Position numbers and translations under genes: made by a program | Notes under the pieces: generated by a model | Told to the model about the DNA's origin: nothing | Seen by the model: only the letters and a program-made list of their open reading frames with translations | Database searches by the model: none | Part shown: one piece after another, positions 24,822 through 35,228 of the stretch | Numbering within the stretch: position 1 is the first letter of the stretch | How the letters are laid out: the number at the start of each line of letters is the position of its first letter | DNA from: Shimia sp049116215 | GTDB lineage: Bacteria > Pseudomonadota > Alphaproteobacteria > Rhodobacterales > Rhodobacteraceae | Reading direction: 5' to 3' | DNA length: 64,000 nucleotides | NCBI RefSeq assembly: GCF_049116215.1 | Contig: NZ_JAGDZB010000003.1 | Location: forward strand, 248,001-312,000

Positions 24822-26780
24822 TCAAACATCCAACTCCTCCACAAACCGCGCATTCTCTTGAATGTACTGGAAGCGTTTTTCGGGCTTTTTGCCCATCAGG
24901 TCATTCACCAACCCATCGGTTTCGCCGGGCTCGTCTTCGTCGATGGTGATCCGGATCAGCTTGCGGCTTTCGGGATCCATGGTGGTTTCTTTCAGGTCTT
25001 TGGCGTCCATTTCCCCAAGACCTTTGAAGCGGGACACGTCGATGCGCCCTTTGCCGCCAAGGCCTTTTTCCAGCCACATGTCTTTTTCCGCCTCATCCAC
25101 ACAGTAGACGCGTTTGGCCCCCTGCGTGATGCGGAAAAGCGGCGGGCAGGCCATGTAGAGGTGGCCGGCGTCGATCATCGGGCGCATTTGGGTGTAGAAG
25201 AAGGTCATCAGGAGCGCGGCGATGTGGGCGCCGTCGACGTCCGCATCGGTCATGATGATGATCTTGTCATAGCGCAGATCGTCGACGTTGAATTTGGTGC
25301 CAAGGCCCACGCCAAGCGCTTGGGTCAGGTCGTTGATTTCCTGGTTGGTGGTGATCTTGGAGCCAGCCGCACCCAGCACGTTGAGGATTTTACCACGCAG
25401 CGGCAGCAAAGCTTGCGTCTTGCGGTTGCGGGCCATTTTGGCGGAGCCGCCCGCGGAGTCGCCCTCCACGATGAAGAGCTCGGTGCCGTCGCGGTTGGTG
25501 GCGGAGCAGTCCACCAGCTTGCCGGGCAGGCGCAGTTTCTTGGTGGCAGTCTTGCGCGCGGTCTCTTTTTCCTGACGGCGGCGCAGACGCTCTTCGGCGC
25601 GAAGGACCAAGAAGTCGAGGATGGCGCCGGCGGATTTGGTATCTGCGGCCAGCCAGTTGTCGAAGTGGTCGCGCACGGCGTTTTCCACCAGACGCTGGGC
25701 TTCGACGGTGGCAAGGCGGTCTTTGGTCTGGCCAACAAATTCCGGCTCGCGGATGAAACAGGAGACCAGCGCGCAGCCGCCGGTGATCAGGTCGTCGCGG
25801 GTGATCGAGGCGGCCTTTTTGTTGTTGACCAACTCTCCGTAGGCTTTGATGCCTTTGAGCACGGCGGACCAGAAGCCGGCAACGTGCGTGCCACCTTCGG
25901 GGGTGGGCACGGTGTTACAGTAGGACTGGATAAAACCGTCGCGCGAGGGCGTCCAGTTGATGGCCCATTCGACCTTGCCGGGCACGCCAAAGCGGCCTTG
26001 GAAATCCACGGTGCCAGCAAAGGGCTGTTCGGCGTAAGTGGTCGCCTTGTCCATGGTTTCTTTGAGGTAGTCGGACAGACCGCCGGGGAAGTGGAAGGTG
26101 GCCTCTGCCGGGGTTTCACCGTCGTCGATTGCGGTTTTCCAGCGGATTTCAACGCCGGAGAAGAGGTAGGCCTTGGAGCGGATCGATTTAAACAGGCGGG
26201 CCGGTTTGAAGCGGTGGGAACCGAAGATTTGCTCATCGGCGTGGAAAGTCACGGTGGTGCCACGGCGGTTGGGGGCGGCGCCCACTTGTTCCACGGGGCC
26301 CTGGGGGATGCCGCGGGAGAAGCGTTGTTCAAACAGCTTTTTGTCGCGTGCAACCTGTACCACCATCAGATCAGATAGCGCGTTCACAACAGAGGCCCCG
26401 ACGCCGTGCAGACCGCCCGAGGTCTGATAGGCTTTGCCGGAGAATTTCCCGCCCGCGTGCAGGGTGCAGAGGATGACTTCCAAGGCGGATTTGTCAGGGA
26501 ACTTTGGGTGCGGGTCCACCGGGATGCCGCGGCCGTTGTCGCGGATGGTGATCGAATAGTCTTCGTGCAGCTCGACCTCAATGCGATTGGCAAAGCCCGC
26601 CACCGCTTCGTCCATCGAGTTGTCGAGCACTTCGGCCACAAGGTGGTGCAGCGCGCGTTCGTCCGTGCCGCCGATGTACATGCCAGGCCGTTTTCGGACA
26701 GGTTCCAGCCCCTCAAGGACTTCAATAGAGGAGGCGTCGTATTCGGTCGGCTGTGTTTCGGCCAGAAGGTCGTTGGGCAT
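24822..26780 (-). CDS. parE: DNA topoisomerase IV subunit B
   Basis: This 652-residue ATPase subunit of topoisomerase IV decatenates daughter chromosomes with ParC. The GHKL ATPase motifs are EVLDNSMDEA, IRDNGRGIP and TSGGLHGVGASVVNAL. The TOPRIM domain has FIVEGDSAGGSAKMARNR and IIMTDADVDGAHI. The C-terminal IQENARF is typical of GyrB/ParE. The length, and the lack of the roughly 150-residue insert seen in many GyrB proteins, support ParE over GyrB. parC is not nearby. Confidence 0.95.
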   Translation of the reverse strand: MPNDLLAETQPTEYDASSIEVLEGLEPVRKRPGMYIGGTDERALHHLVAEVLDNSMDEAVAGFANRIEVELHEDYSITIRDNGRGIPVDPHPKFPDKSALEVILCTLHAGGKFSGKAYQTSGGLHGVGASVVNALSDLMVVQVARDKKLFEQRFSRGIPQGPVEQVGAAPNRRGTTVTFHADEQIFGSHRFKPARLFKSIRSKAYLFSGVEIRWKTAIDDGETPAEATFHFPGGLSDYLKETMDKATTYAEQPFAGTVDFQGRFGVPGKVEWAINWTPSRDGFIQSYCNTVPTPEGGTHVAGFWSAVLKGIKAYGELVNNKKAASITRDDLITGGCALVSCFIREPEFVGQTKDRLATVEAQRLVENAVRDHFDNWLAADTKSAGAILDFLVLRAEERLRRRQEKETARKTATKKLRLPGKLVDCSATNRDGTELFIVEGDSAGGSAKMARNRKTQALLPLRGKILNVLGAAGSKITTNQEINDLTQALGVGLGTKFNVDDLRYDKIIIMTDADVDGAHIAALLMTFFYTQMRPMIDAGHLYMACPPLFRITQGAKRVYCVDEAEKDMWLEKGLGGKGRIDVSRFKGLGEMDAKDLKETTMDPESRKLIRITIDEDEPGETDGLVNDLMGKKPEKRFQYIQENARFVEELDV

Positions 26781-26865
26781 TCGCGGGCTGCTCTTGTTTG
26801 TGTTGCTTGGCGCGCATTATGGCAGGGGTGTGCGGCGGTGGGAAGAGGCTGGGCGCAAGAACCGT

Positions 26866-26895
26866 AAAGCCGCCTGTGATTAAACAGGCGGCTTT
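26866..26895 (-). terminator. Intrinsic terminator downstream of the binding-protein gene
   Basis: AAAGCCGCCTGT (26866-26877) pairs with ACAGGCGGCTTT (26884-26895) around a six-base loop. It lies 100 bases after the stop at 26996 and before parE, keeping the two same-strand genes separate. Confidence 0.75.
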
Positions 26896-26995
26896 TGGAG
26901 AGAGAGGGGATGTGCGGTGCCCGGATGGAGGGATATGGGGATAGGGATACCCGGGCACCGCGAGATCACGCGATACGTGACGGAAAGGCTGGCGG

Positions 26996-27772
26996 TCACA
27001 TGGACAGATAGTTGTCCGCCAGCGAGTCACGGTATTTGTCGATCCACTTGGTGTTGATCGCCGCGATGGTTCCGTCTGCTTCGAGCTCGGTGAAGCAGCG
27101 GTCAAAGGCAACGGACATGTCCGGATCACGGAAGTTCATGGCGTAGTTGGAGGGCTCAAAGATGGCGCGGAACTCCAGCGGTTGGCTGGCGTCTACACCT
27201 GCGGAAGAGCCAGCGTCACGCAGGCTGGCTGCGTAGGCGGCAAAAAGCATGCCGTCGCCCAAGATGCCGTCAACGCGGCCGCCAAACAGCAGTTTGGATT
27301 GGGTTTCCTGGTCGGCCATCTCACGGTAGGAGCCAAAGGAGCCCTGAGCATCAGACAGGCCGGGCAGGATGCCGGAGGCGCCTTCAAAGGCGGCGATGCT
27401 GAGACCAGAGAGATCATCCAGCGCGCCAAAATTGTTGCCGGACGAGGCAAGATACGACACGCCATTCTGATACGCGATGTAAGGCGCGCTTTGAGCGCCG
27501 TCCATGGGCATGCCCATGGGCACGGTCATCACCGCGTCGCCTGTTCCGCCCTCATAGGTGGCCCAGTGGCGGGTGAAGGGTTGCACCACATAATTTACCT
27601 CGTGGCCGCAGTGTTCCATCACACGGGTGACAATTTCGGCCTCACGCCCGGAACCGTCGGCATAGACCATAGGCGGCAGATCCGCGGCCAGGATGGTGAT
27701 GGTGTCGGCGATGGCAGCGCCGGTGGAAACGGTCAGCGCAATGGCAGAAACCGTGGCAGTCATGAATTTCAT
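26996..27772 (-). CDS. Periplasmic substrate-binding protein, SBP_bac_3 type
   Basis: A 258-residue exported protein with a signal peptide (about 1-23, ending AIADT) and the small two-lobed fold of family 3 binding proteins: LAADLPPMVYADGSGREAEI near the start, LLFGGRVDGILGDGM in the hinge region, TKWIDKYRDSL at the end. Start ATG 27772 has GAGGAGG upstream. No permease or ATPase gene adjoins it, so it may serve a remote ABC system or act as a sensor. The ligand is unknown. Confidence 0.82.
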   Translation of the reverse strand: MKFMTATVSAIALTVSTGAAIADTITILAADLPPMVYADGSGREAEIVTRVMEHCGHEVNYVVQPFTRHWATYEGGTGDAVMTVPMGMPMDGAQSAPYIAYQNGVSYLASSGNNFGALDDLSGLSIAAFEGASGILPGLSDAQGSFGSYREMADQETQSKLLFGGRVDGILGDGMLFAAYAASLRDAGSSAGVDASQPLEFRAIFEPSNYAMNFRDPDMSVAFDRCFTELEADGTIAAINTKWIDKYRDSLADNYLSM

Positions 27773-27861
27773 TTGGGATGCCTCCTCGCAATTCCTGCAG
27801 CAGCCTAGGCACCCAAGTCTTAATGACATATTAGCGGAAAATAGGTTTTATTTCGGGTGGT

Positions 27862-27897
27862 GAACTTATCTAAAATACTGATTTATATAAGAAGTTC
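27862..27897. promoter_or_regulatory. Inverted repeat in AT-rich leader of the binding-protein gene
   Basis: GAACTT (27862-27867) and AAGTTC (27892-27897) bracket an AT-rich centre that reads almost as a palindrome (CTTAT...ATAAG). It lies 90-125 bases upstream of the start at 27772, a reasonable regulator position. Weak evidence. Confidence 0.3.
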
Positions 27898-27960
27898 AGG
27901 TATTGTTTTGTCGGGGCGATTTGTGACAGTTGGAGACAATTCTAAACAATGCAGCCGTGA

Positions 27961-27987
27961 AAAAGGCGACCGGAATGGTCGCCTTTT
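27961..27987 (-). terminator. Intrinsic terminator of the secreted hydrolase gene
   Basis: AAAAGGCGACC (27961-27971), loop GGAAT, then GGTCGCCTTTT (27977-27987), 15 bases beyond the stop of the minus-strand hydrolase at 28003. Confidence 0.82.
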
Positions 27988-28002
27988 GGGGGGAGAGTGC
28001 GC

Positions 28003-29304
28003 TTACTGCCCCTTGAGTAGGGTCTCAAATCGCAAACCAATTGCGGTGCGGGCCGGGAAGCCTTTCCAATAAGAGTGGTCCGGTTTGAAGGTGCCGTCTT
28101 CTTCTGCGGAGAACAGGCCGTCTTTCGCGTTGGGGATAAGGTCGAGATAGATCGACTTGTCGCTGTCGTCTTTCAAGTGCAGGTCCAGAAAAGCTGTGGC
28201 GAAGTGCTGGGTGATGTTGTTCATGCGCGTGGTGTCCCAGACCGCGTCGGCATAGTGATCAAACGGCGGGAAACCGAGTGTCTCGGACGGTTGCCAGCTG
28301 GCCATAGGCGCAGGGATCGGCGCGGCGGCGTTGTGGTTGGCGTTTTCAAAAGTGAGCAGGTGGCGGTCTGTCCCTGTGGCGTGTTCGAAGATTTCGCGCA
28401 TGGCCGGGTAAATTGAGACATCGTCCACTTCGCCCGCCATCAGGAGGGTTGGTTTGCGCAGGCCCGCGAGGCCTTCGTCATCCCAGAGGTTATAGTTGCG
28501 TCCCCAGGGGCCAATGGAGATCAGCGCTTTGACGCGATCATCGACCAGCGCTTCGTGCGTGTCCGTGTTGCGAACGTTGTGCAGCAGGGTGCCTTGTGGC
28601 GGCGCAAAAGGGGAGGCTTCGACACCCGGTGCGAGCCCGGCACCGCCAAAGATTAGCGCGCCGTAGCCGCCCATGGAGTAGCCAACCACCGCAGCTTGAT
28701 CGGCGTTGGTGATGGCGCCAATGGGGCCGTCGAGCGTTGCCATGTTGTTGAGGACAAAGCTCTGGTCTAAGGGGCGGTTGAGCAGGGTGGAGCCAAAGGC
28801 GGCTTGATCAGCGTAGGTGCTGTCGGTGTGATCGATGGAGGCGACCACATAGCCCTTGGAGGCGAGGTTCTCGCCCAGATGGGAAAGCAACAGGCGGTTG
28901 CCGGGGTAGCCGTGGGAGATCACCACCAGCGGGAAAGAGCCGTCTGCTGTGGGCGTGGCGTCGCGGGCGGCACGGCCGGTGAGGGTTGCCGAGAGGGACG
29001 GATCACGCAGTTCGGTTTCGTAGGTGCCGCCCAGTTGGGTGCCTGCTGCAGCGGGATACCAGATCTCTACGGTCAAGGTGCGATCGTAGCGCGTGAGCGT
29101 GTCCTCGGTGGAGTTGAGCACGTCGATTTGATCGGGATTATTAAAGGTCCGTGTTGTGACGCCAACTGGCAAAGCGCCATAGGGTGCCAGGTCCGGGGCG
29201 TCGGGGCGTATCAGGTCAATGCGATCCTGAGCGGAGAGGGATGTGGCTGCGAGGGTCAGTGACACGGCGAGCTTTCGAAAATGGGAGAGAGAAGTACCAA
29301 ACAT
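28003..29304 (-). CDS. Secreted alpha/beta hydrolase (PAF-acetylhydrolase/dienelactone-hydrolase-like)
   Basis: A 433-residue exported esterase-like protein: signal peptide about 1-25 (ending SLSAQ), oxyanion region ISHGYPGNR near 130, nucleophile elbow GYSMGGYG with Ser210, and a likely acid and His in the C-terminal third (FENANHNAAAP). The layout, with a long N-terminal segment before the fold and WYPA, resembles platelet-activating-factor acetylhydrolase-like bacterial proteins. The natural substrate is unknown. It is a single-gene unit with its own terminator. Confidence 0.82.
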   Translation of the reverse strand: MFGTSLSHFRKLAVSLTLAATSLSAQDRIDLIRPDAPDLAPYGALPVGVTTRTFNNPDQIDVLNSTEDTLTRYDRTLTVEIWYPAAAGTQLGGTYETELRDPSLSATLTGRAARDATPTADGSFPLVVISHGYPGNRLLLSHLGENLASKGYVVASIDHTDSTYADQAAFGSTLLNRPLDQSFVLNNMATLDGPIGAITNADQAAVVGYSMGGYGALIFGGAGLAPGVEASPFAPPQGTLLHNVRNTDTHEALVDDRVKALISIGPWGRNYNLWDDEGLAGLRKPTLLMAGEVDDVSIYPAMREIFEHATGTDRHLLTFENANHNAAAPIPAPMASWQPSETLGFPPFDHYADAVWDTTRMNNITQHFATAFLDLHLKDDSDKSIYLDLIPNAKDGLFSAEEDGTFKPDHSYWKGFPARTAIGLRFETLLKGQ

Positions 29305-29464
29305 AAGCGTCCTCCAATGACTGGGGAAAGTCTAGGGGGGCGGGGTGCGCCAATCTACCTGAGCGTGATTTGGCGACGTGAGGTCATTGTGTACAGGTGT
29401 GTACCGAAGGCCAGGCCGGAATGCCTGTTTTTATTGGCGGAAACCCACAAAACAGAAGATTCAG

Positions 29465-29478
29465 TTGACGTGCATCAA
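29465..29478. promoter_or_regulatory. FNR/CRP-type box upstream of ppk2
   Basis: TTGACGTGCATCAA fits the FNR-family consensus TTGAY-N4-RTCAA. Its centre is about 70 bases before the ppk2 start. In Rhodobacterales, FnrL and Dnr proteins bind such boxes under low oxygen or nitric oxide. The position suits an activator of ppk2. Confidence 0.5.
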
Positions 29479-29542
29479 AGAGGGTTTTTGCGCCGCGTGG
29501 TAGGTCGGTGTCATCACAAGAAAAGCAAGAAAGGAGACGCTT

Positions 29543-30496
29543 ATGGATGACCAGTTGGATGGTGTGGCTCAGGTAAATGACGGTGAAATCAAGGACGTTG
29601 CAGAGGCAGCGGACGAAGAAGTGACGGGTGCCGAAAACGAGCCAACGGCGGAGGAGTTGCGCCGCGCGTTTGAGAAAGGAGAATACCCTTACGCGACCAA
29701 GCTGTCCCGTCGGTCATACGAAAAGCAGAAGGCACAGCTGCAGGCAGAGTTGTTGAAGGTACAGCTTTGGGCGCAGGACACTGGTCAGAAGTTTGTGATG
29801 CTGTTTGAGGGACGGGATGCGGCCGGCAAAGGCGGCACAATCAAACGCTTTACCGAGCACCTTAACCCGCGATCCGCGCGTGTGGTGGCGTTGAATAAAC
29901 CCACCGATGAAGAACGTGGCCAGTGGTATTTCCAGCGCTACATTGACCATCTGCCAACCTCTGGCGAAATGGTGCTGTATGACCGCAGCTGGTACAACCG
30001 GGCTGGTGTGGAGCGGGTGATGGGATTTTGTGAACCGGGGGAATATCTGGAATTTATGCGCCAGACTCCGGATCTGGAGCGGATGTTGGTGCGCTCGGGT
30101 ATTCGGCTATACAAATACTGGTTCTCGGTCACGCAAGACGAGCAGAAACGCCGGTTTGAAAGCCGCGAGACCGATCCGCTCAAGCAGTGGAAGTTGAGCC
30201 CAATTGATAAAGCCTCGCTTTCCAAATGGGGGGACTATACCGAGGCCAAAGAGGCGATGTTTTTCTACACGGATACGGCGGATGCGCCCTGGACGGTGGT
30301 GAAATCTAACGACAAGAAGCGTGCGCGTTTGAACTGTATGCGGCACTTCCTGGCGTCACTTGACTATCCAGGCAAGGATCACAGCATTGTCGAGCATGCG
30401 GATCCGCTGATTGTGAACACAGCGAGTCATGTGATCCACCAGTCTGACCACATTCTGGGCGCGGCCTTGCACCCGGACACACGTAAGCCGCGTTAA
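29543..30496 (+). CDS. ppk2: Polyphosphate kinase 2
   Basis: A 317-residue PPK2 that transfers phosphate between polyphosphate and nucleotides. An acidic N-terminal extension (about 1-50) precedes the core: Walker A FEGRDAAGKGGTIKRF, substrate segment LNPRSARVVALNKPTDEE, Walker B region MVLYDRSWYNRAGVERVMGF with lid arginines, and FSVTQDEQKRRFESRETDPLK. It looks like a single-domain class I enzyme (NDP substrates), but class assignment needs a tree. A possible FNR box lies upstream; the 3' end overlaps the next, convergent gene by four bases. Confidence 0.94.
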   Translation: MDDQLDGVAQVNDGEIKDVAEAADEEVTGAENEPTAEELRRAFEKGEYPYATKLSRRSYEKQKAQLQAELLKVQLWAQDTGQKFVMLFEGRDAAGKGGTIKRFTEHLNPRSARVVALNKPTDEERGQWYFQRYIDHLPTSGEMVLYDRSWYNRAGVERVMGFCEPGEYLEFMRQTPDLERMLVRSGIRLYKYWFSVTQDEQKRRFESRETDPLKQWKLSPIDKASLSKWGDYTEAKEAMFFYTDTADAPWTVVKSNDKKRARLNCMRHFLASLDYPGKDHSIVEHADPLIVNTASHVIHQSDHILGAALHPDTRKPR

Positions 30497-31137
30497 AGTG
30501 CGGACAGCAGCTCATTGAGTGGCTGCAATTTTTGGAAGGCGGTCTCGATGTGTGACACGAGGCCGCCTTTTGTGATCTCACTTTCCTCAAAGTCAAACCA
30601 GACTGTGCAGCTTTTGCGTTTGAGCAGGGCGGCTTGCGGATGGTCCTTGTCATACGGGGCAGGGACACGTTTGAGCTCTGCGTCGTCCATGCGCGCACCG
30701 CTGGCTTGTAGTTCGTCCAAGGCAGTGGCGATTTTTGCGCCAGTCGCCCCATCCACAGCCGCGCGCCAGCAGGTGAGCTTGTCTTTGTCCAACCCCATGA
30801 TGCCGCCGCCCACAGACAGATAGTCGCGGCCGATGCCAAAGAAAAACCCAGTGGGCGGGGTGGACCACAACATGTGCAGATGCAGGTGGTAAGGCGTTTT
30901 GTCTTTAGAGAAGCGTACATCCCGGTGGGGGCGGAAAAGCTTGGTGGACGGCACTTGACCGGTTTGTCGCTCCAATGCGGCCGCCACCGTGTCGAGCAAA
31001 GCCAAAGCGGGTGTTTTGAGTTGGGCCTCATAGGTCGGTTTGTTCTCGGTGAACCAGTCTTTGGTGTTGTTGTCGGCCAGCGTGGTGAGAAAAGTGCGGC
31101 TGTCGGAAATCAATGTGGCAAAGGGATCGGGGGACAT
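30493..31137 (-). CDS. DUF2461 (TIGR02453) family protein
   Basis: A 214-residue protein with the DUF2461 signature: FLTTLADNNTKDWFTENKPTYEA at the N terminus, LFRPHRDVRFSKDKTPYHLHLH in the middle, and GFFFGIGRDYLSVGGGIMGLDKDKLTCWR. No signal peptide or membrane segment. The function is unknown, though the family is widespread. Its stop codon overlaps that of ppk2 on the opposite strand. Confidence 0.88.
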   Translation of the reverse strand: MSPDPFATLISDSRTFLTTLADNNTKDWFTENKPTYEAQLKTPALALLDTVAAALERQTGQVPSTKLFRPHRDVRFSKDKTPYHLHLHMLWSTPPTGFFFGIGRDYLSVGGGIMGLDKDKLTCWRAAVDGATGAKIATALDELQASGARMDDAELKRVPAPYDKDHPQAALLKRKSCTVWFDFEESEITKGGLVSHIETAFQKLQPLNELLSAL

Positions 31138-31244
31138 GGAAGGACCTTGTTCAATTAATACGGAACATGGTGCCAGAGGGCGGAATTTTGATCAACGCAA
31201 AGCCGGGTCTTGCTCTGCCTAATTAACAAGCTTACTGCTTGGGC

Positions 31245-32642
31245 ATGACAACATCACAAGTGACCGCCCCAATGCGGACGTCTGACCACGTTCGCGCCCT
31301 TTTGCGCATTGGCCTTCCGCTCATCGGCGGCCATGTGGCGCAGTTTGGAATCGGCTTGACCGACACGGTCATGCTGGGCTGGTACTCGGTCGAGGCGCTG
31401 GCGGCTGTGGTGCTGGGCAGCATGTTTTTCTTTGTCATTTTTATTCTGGGATCCGGTTTTGCCATCGCGGTGATGCCCTTGGTTGCGGAGGCGGATGCCG
31501 AAGGCGACGAACAGGCCTTACGCCGTGTGACACGCATGGGGCTGTGGCTCTCTGTGATCTTTGGGGTTTTGGTACAGCCACTGTTCCTGATGTCAGGTCC
31601 ACTTCTGCTGGCGTTAAAACAGGCCCCAGATGTGGCGGAACTGGCGCAGGCCTATTTGCGGATTGCCGGACTTGGGTTGGTGCCAGCTTTGCTGGTGATG
31701 GTGCTCAAATCGTATCTCGCAGCTTTGGAGCACACCCGCGTGGTGTTCTGGGTCACGGTGGCCGCCGTTCCAGTGAATGCAGTGGTGAACTACGGGCTGA
31801 TTTTTGGCAATTGGGGGCTGCCGGAACTGGGCGTGCGCGGGGCGGCAATTGCCTCGATCATTGTGCAGTTTGTGTCGCTGATTGGCGTGATCCTCTACGC
31901 TGTAAAAGCGCTGCCGCAGCACACGCTGTTTGCCCGCATTTGGCGGCCGGATTGGGAAGTGTTTGCCAAGGTGTTCCGACTTGGCCTGCCAATCGGCGTG
32001 ACCAACCTGGCGGAGGTTGGGTTGTTCTCGGCGTCGTCCATTATGATGGGGTGGCTGGGCACAGTGACCTTGGCTGCGCATGGCATCGCGCTGCAACTGG
32101 CAAGCCTGGCCTTTATGATCCATCTGGGCCTGTCCAATGCCGCCACTGTGCGGGCGGGCAATGCCATGGGGCGCAAAGACGCGGACCATATGGCGCGCGG
32201 CGCCTGGGTAGCGATTGTGGCCTCCTTGCTGATGGCGTTTATTGCGGTGGCGATTTTCCTGATCTTCCCGGAGCAGCTTTTGGGGGCCTTTATTGACCCG
32301 CAGGAGCCTCAGCGAGAGGTGATCATCGCCACCGGAGTGACGCTTTTGTATGTGGCGGCGCTGTTCCAGGTCACCGATGGTGCGCAGGTGATGGCGCTTG
32401 GGTTGCTGCGCGGGGTGCAAGACACCCGTGGGCCAATGGTCATTGCCGCGATTAGCTATTGGGGTATTGGCGTGCCAAGCGCCTATGTGCTGGGCTTTAC
32501 CTTTGGCTTGGGGGGCGAAGGTGTCTGGCTGGGGCTGGTGTGCGGTTTGACCGCGGCGGGCATCCTGCTGATGTACCGTTTTTGGGTCACCGATCTGAAT
32601 CGCCTGCGTAAGCGGTTCTCTGAGAAAAAGGCGTCGGCTTAA
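31245..32642 (+). CDS. MATE-family efflux transporter
   Basis: A 465-residue, 12-helix antiporter of the MATE/NorM group that expels cationic drugs or metabolites using Na+ or H+. Typical segments are RIGLPLIGGHVAQFGIGLTDTVMLGWYS in helix 1, and FRLGLPIGVTNLAEVGLFSASSIMMGWLG at the start of the second half. ATG 31245 is preferred over an in-frame TTG four codons earlier. Substrate unknown. Confidence 0.92.
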   Translation: MTTSQVTAPMRTSDHVRALLRIGLPLIGGHVAQFGIGLTDTVMLGWYSVEALAAVVLGSMFFFVIFILGSGFAIAVMPLVAEADAEGDEQALRRVTRMGLWLSVIFGVLVQPLFLMSGPLLLALKQAPDVAELAQAYLRIAGLGLVPALLVMVLKSYLAALEHTRVVFWVTVAAVPVNAVVNYGLIFGNWGLPELGVRGAAIASIIVQFVSLIGVILYAVKALPQHTLFARIWRPDWEVFAKVFRLGLPIGVTNLAEVGLFSASSIMMGWLGTVTLAAHGIALQLASLAFMIHLGLSNAATVRAGNAMGRKDADHMARGAWVAIVASLLMAFIAVAIFLIFPEQLLGAFIDPQEPQREVIIATGVTLLYVAALFQVTDGAQVMALGLLRGVQDTRGPMVIAAISYWGIGVPSAYVLGFTFGLGGEGVWLGLVCGLTAAGILLMYRFWVTDLNRLRKRFSEKKASA

Positions 32643-32668
32643 CGCCAACGCCCCATATTCACAGTCCC

Positions 32669-32715
32669 AAAATATCCTGGGGAGTCCCATCAGGGATGGG
32701 GCGGGGCAACGCCCC
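32669..32715 (+). repeat. Dispersed intergenic repeat family 2, copy 2
   Basis: AAAATATCCTGGGGAG at 32669, then a spacer and the hairpin GGGGC-AAC-GCCCC (32703-32715). It lies between the convergent MATE gene and the following minus-strand gene, ending two bases before that gene's stop codon. Confidence 0.6.
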
Positions 32716-32717
32716 TC

Positions 32718-33125
32718 TTACTTTTTGCCCTTGAGCAGGCGGTCCGCTTTTTTGCGCACCAATACGGATCGCAGATCATGCATCGCCAACAGCAAGGTGT
32801 CGGTGATTTGCTCCAGCTGATCGGGCGTGGCTTTGGATTGCGCCCATTGCGAGGTCAGGTTGAGGTGGTCCACCGTGCGCAGGATATCGTCCACGGTTCG
32901 CGCGTCCAAAAGCGCGCGGCGCTCGTCCATCCAGGCGTTGATCTCGGCCTTATCTTCCTTGGTCAGCTTGGTGTCACCATGGGGTTTCACGTCGCCGTTT
33001 TTGATGTTGATGACCGCGATCTGGTCCATCTCGATCCGGCGTTGACGGTTTTCCGTGTCGACACGAAAAACCATGGCGCCGTTTTCGCGGACGCGGAAGT
33101 AGTAGTCTGGCAGGTCACTGCTCAT
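32718..33125 (-). CDS. Conserved hypothetical cytosolic protein
   Basis: A 135-residue soluble protein beginning SSDLPDYYFRVRENGAMVFRVDTENRQRRIEMDQIAVINIKNGDVK, with a helical charged C terminus ending KKADRLLKGKK. It has no signal, membrane segment or recognisable catalytic motif. It resembles unnamed proteins I associate with Rhodobacteraceae. It is 27 bases downstream of the aminotransferase gene and may share its transcript. Confidence 0.7.
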   Translation of the reverse strand: MSSDLPDYYFRVRENGAMVFRVDTENRQRRIEMDQIAVINIKNGDVKPHGDTKLTKEDKAEINAWMDERRALLDARTVDDILRTVDHLNLTSQWAQSKATPDQLEQITDTLLLAMHDLRSVLVRKKADRLLKGKK

Positions 33126-33152
33126 GGGCCACCTTTTGGTTTGGATCCGCGA

Positions 33153-34355
<1,203 letters not shown>

Positions 34356-34436
34356 TGGGGCCTCGTTTGTAATCACTGGCTCCATGTCTTAGGGTGCGCG
34401 CGAATACCGTTCAAGGTAGAAACCAAAGGAATGTAG

Positions 34437-34838
34437 ATGTCACAGGACCAAGTAGAACCGCTGACCGACGAAGGCTGGTACGGTGAGGATGTGGCGACCT
34501 TTGGCGATCGCCTGGCGGCGGCGCGCGACGCGGCGGGGCTGAAACAAGGGGAACTGGCCAAGCGGCTGGGGATCAAACGCAGCACCCTGTCCAATTGGGA
34601 AGGCGACCTGAGCGAGCCACGTGCCAACCGGCTGTCGATGATGGCGGGTCTGTTGAATGTGTCCGTTGGTTGGCTTTTGACTGGTGATGGCGATGGCGTG
34701 GAGATGCCGGGTGAGGAAGAAACTGCGGATTCCGACCTTTTGGCAATTGTGCAAGAGATCCGGGTGATCCGCAGCCGCATGAAAAATGACCTAGAAAAGC
34801 TTGCGCGCTTGGAAAAAGCGCTGCGCAATAAGGTGTGA
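34437..34838 (+). CDS. XRE-family helix-turn-helix regulator
   Basis: A 133-residue protein with a Cro/CI-type HTH at about 22-78 (FGDRLAAARDAAGLKQGELAKRLGIKRSTLSNWEGDLSEPRANRLSMMAGLL), a short acidic linker, and a C-terminal helix, probably coiled coil (IVQEIRVIRSRMKNDLEKLARLEKAL). It diverges from the aminotransferase gene and is followed by sdhE with its stop within nine bases, so the two are probably co-transcribed. Its targets are unknown. Confidence 0.88.
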   Translation: MSQDQVEPLTDEGWYGEDVATFGDRLAAARDAAGLKQGELAKRLGIKRSTLSNWEGDLSEPRANRLSMMAGLLNVSVGWLLTGDGDGVEMPGEEETADSDLLAIVQEIRVIRSRMKNDLEKLARLEKALRNKV

Positions 34839-34843
34839 AGACA

Positions 34844-35137
34844 ATGGACATCCCCAAACCCGCTCCGAATCCGGCCAATGAGACCCGTGAGAATCGCCTG
34901 AAACGCATGCAGATGCGCTCTATGCGGCGCGGGATCAAAGAAATGGACATTATTCTGGAGCGCTATGCGGCGGACAATTTGTCCGACATGGATGCGGCCA
35001 CGCTGGATCTTTATGATGCTTTGCTGCACGAGAATGATCAGGACTTATATCAATGGGTTACGGGGCAAAAACCAGCTCCGGCGCAATTCGCAGCGATGAT
35101 TTTGGATATTTCCACAGCCATCAGTGGCCCAAATTGA
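34844..35137 (+). CDS. sdhE: Succinate dehydrogenase assembly factor (FAD assembly)
   Basis: A 97-residue SdhE/Sdh5 family (formerly DUF339) protein that helps attach FAD covalently to the SdhA flavoprotein. The characteristic LKRMQMRSMRRGIKEMDIILERYA contains the conserved RGxxE-like motif (RRGIKEMD), followed by LYDALLHENDQDLYQWVTG. I chose ATG 34844, with AGGTG about eight bases upstream; a GTG at 34835 overlapping the preceding stop is possible. The sdh operon itself is elsewhere. Confidence 0.93.
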   Translation: MDIPKPAPNPANETRENRLKRMQMRSMRRGIKEMDIILERYAADNLSDMDAATLDLYDALLHENDQDLYQWVTGQKPAPAQFAAMILDISTAISGPN

Positions 35138-35228
35138 CGCGAATTTGTGACGTCTTTTGGGCGGTTTAACCTCTTGTTGGGCTTTTTCGGCCAATCTGTT
35201 TGCTAGACAAAGCTGACGGAGAACTAGA

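Noticed and set aside
24615..26378. 587-residue open frame on the plus strand across parE
   Set aside because: Same cause: it is antisense to parE, with no plausible start context and no domain.
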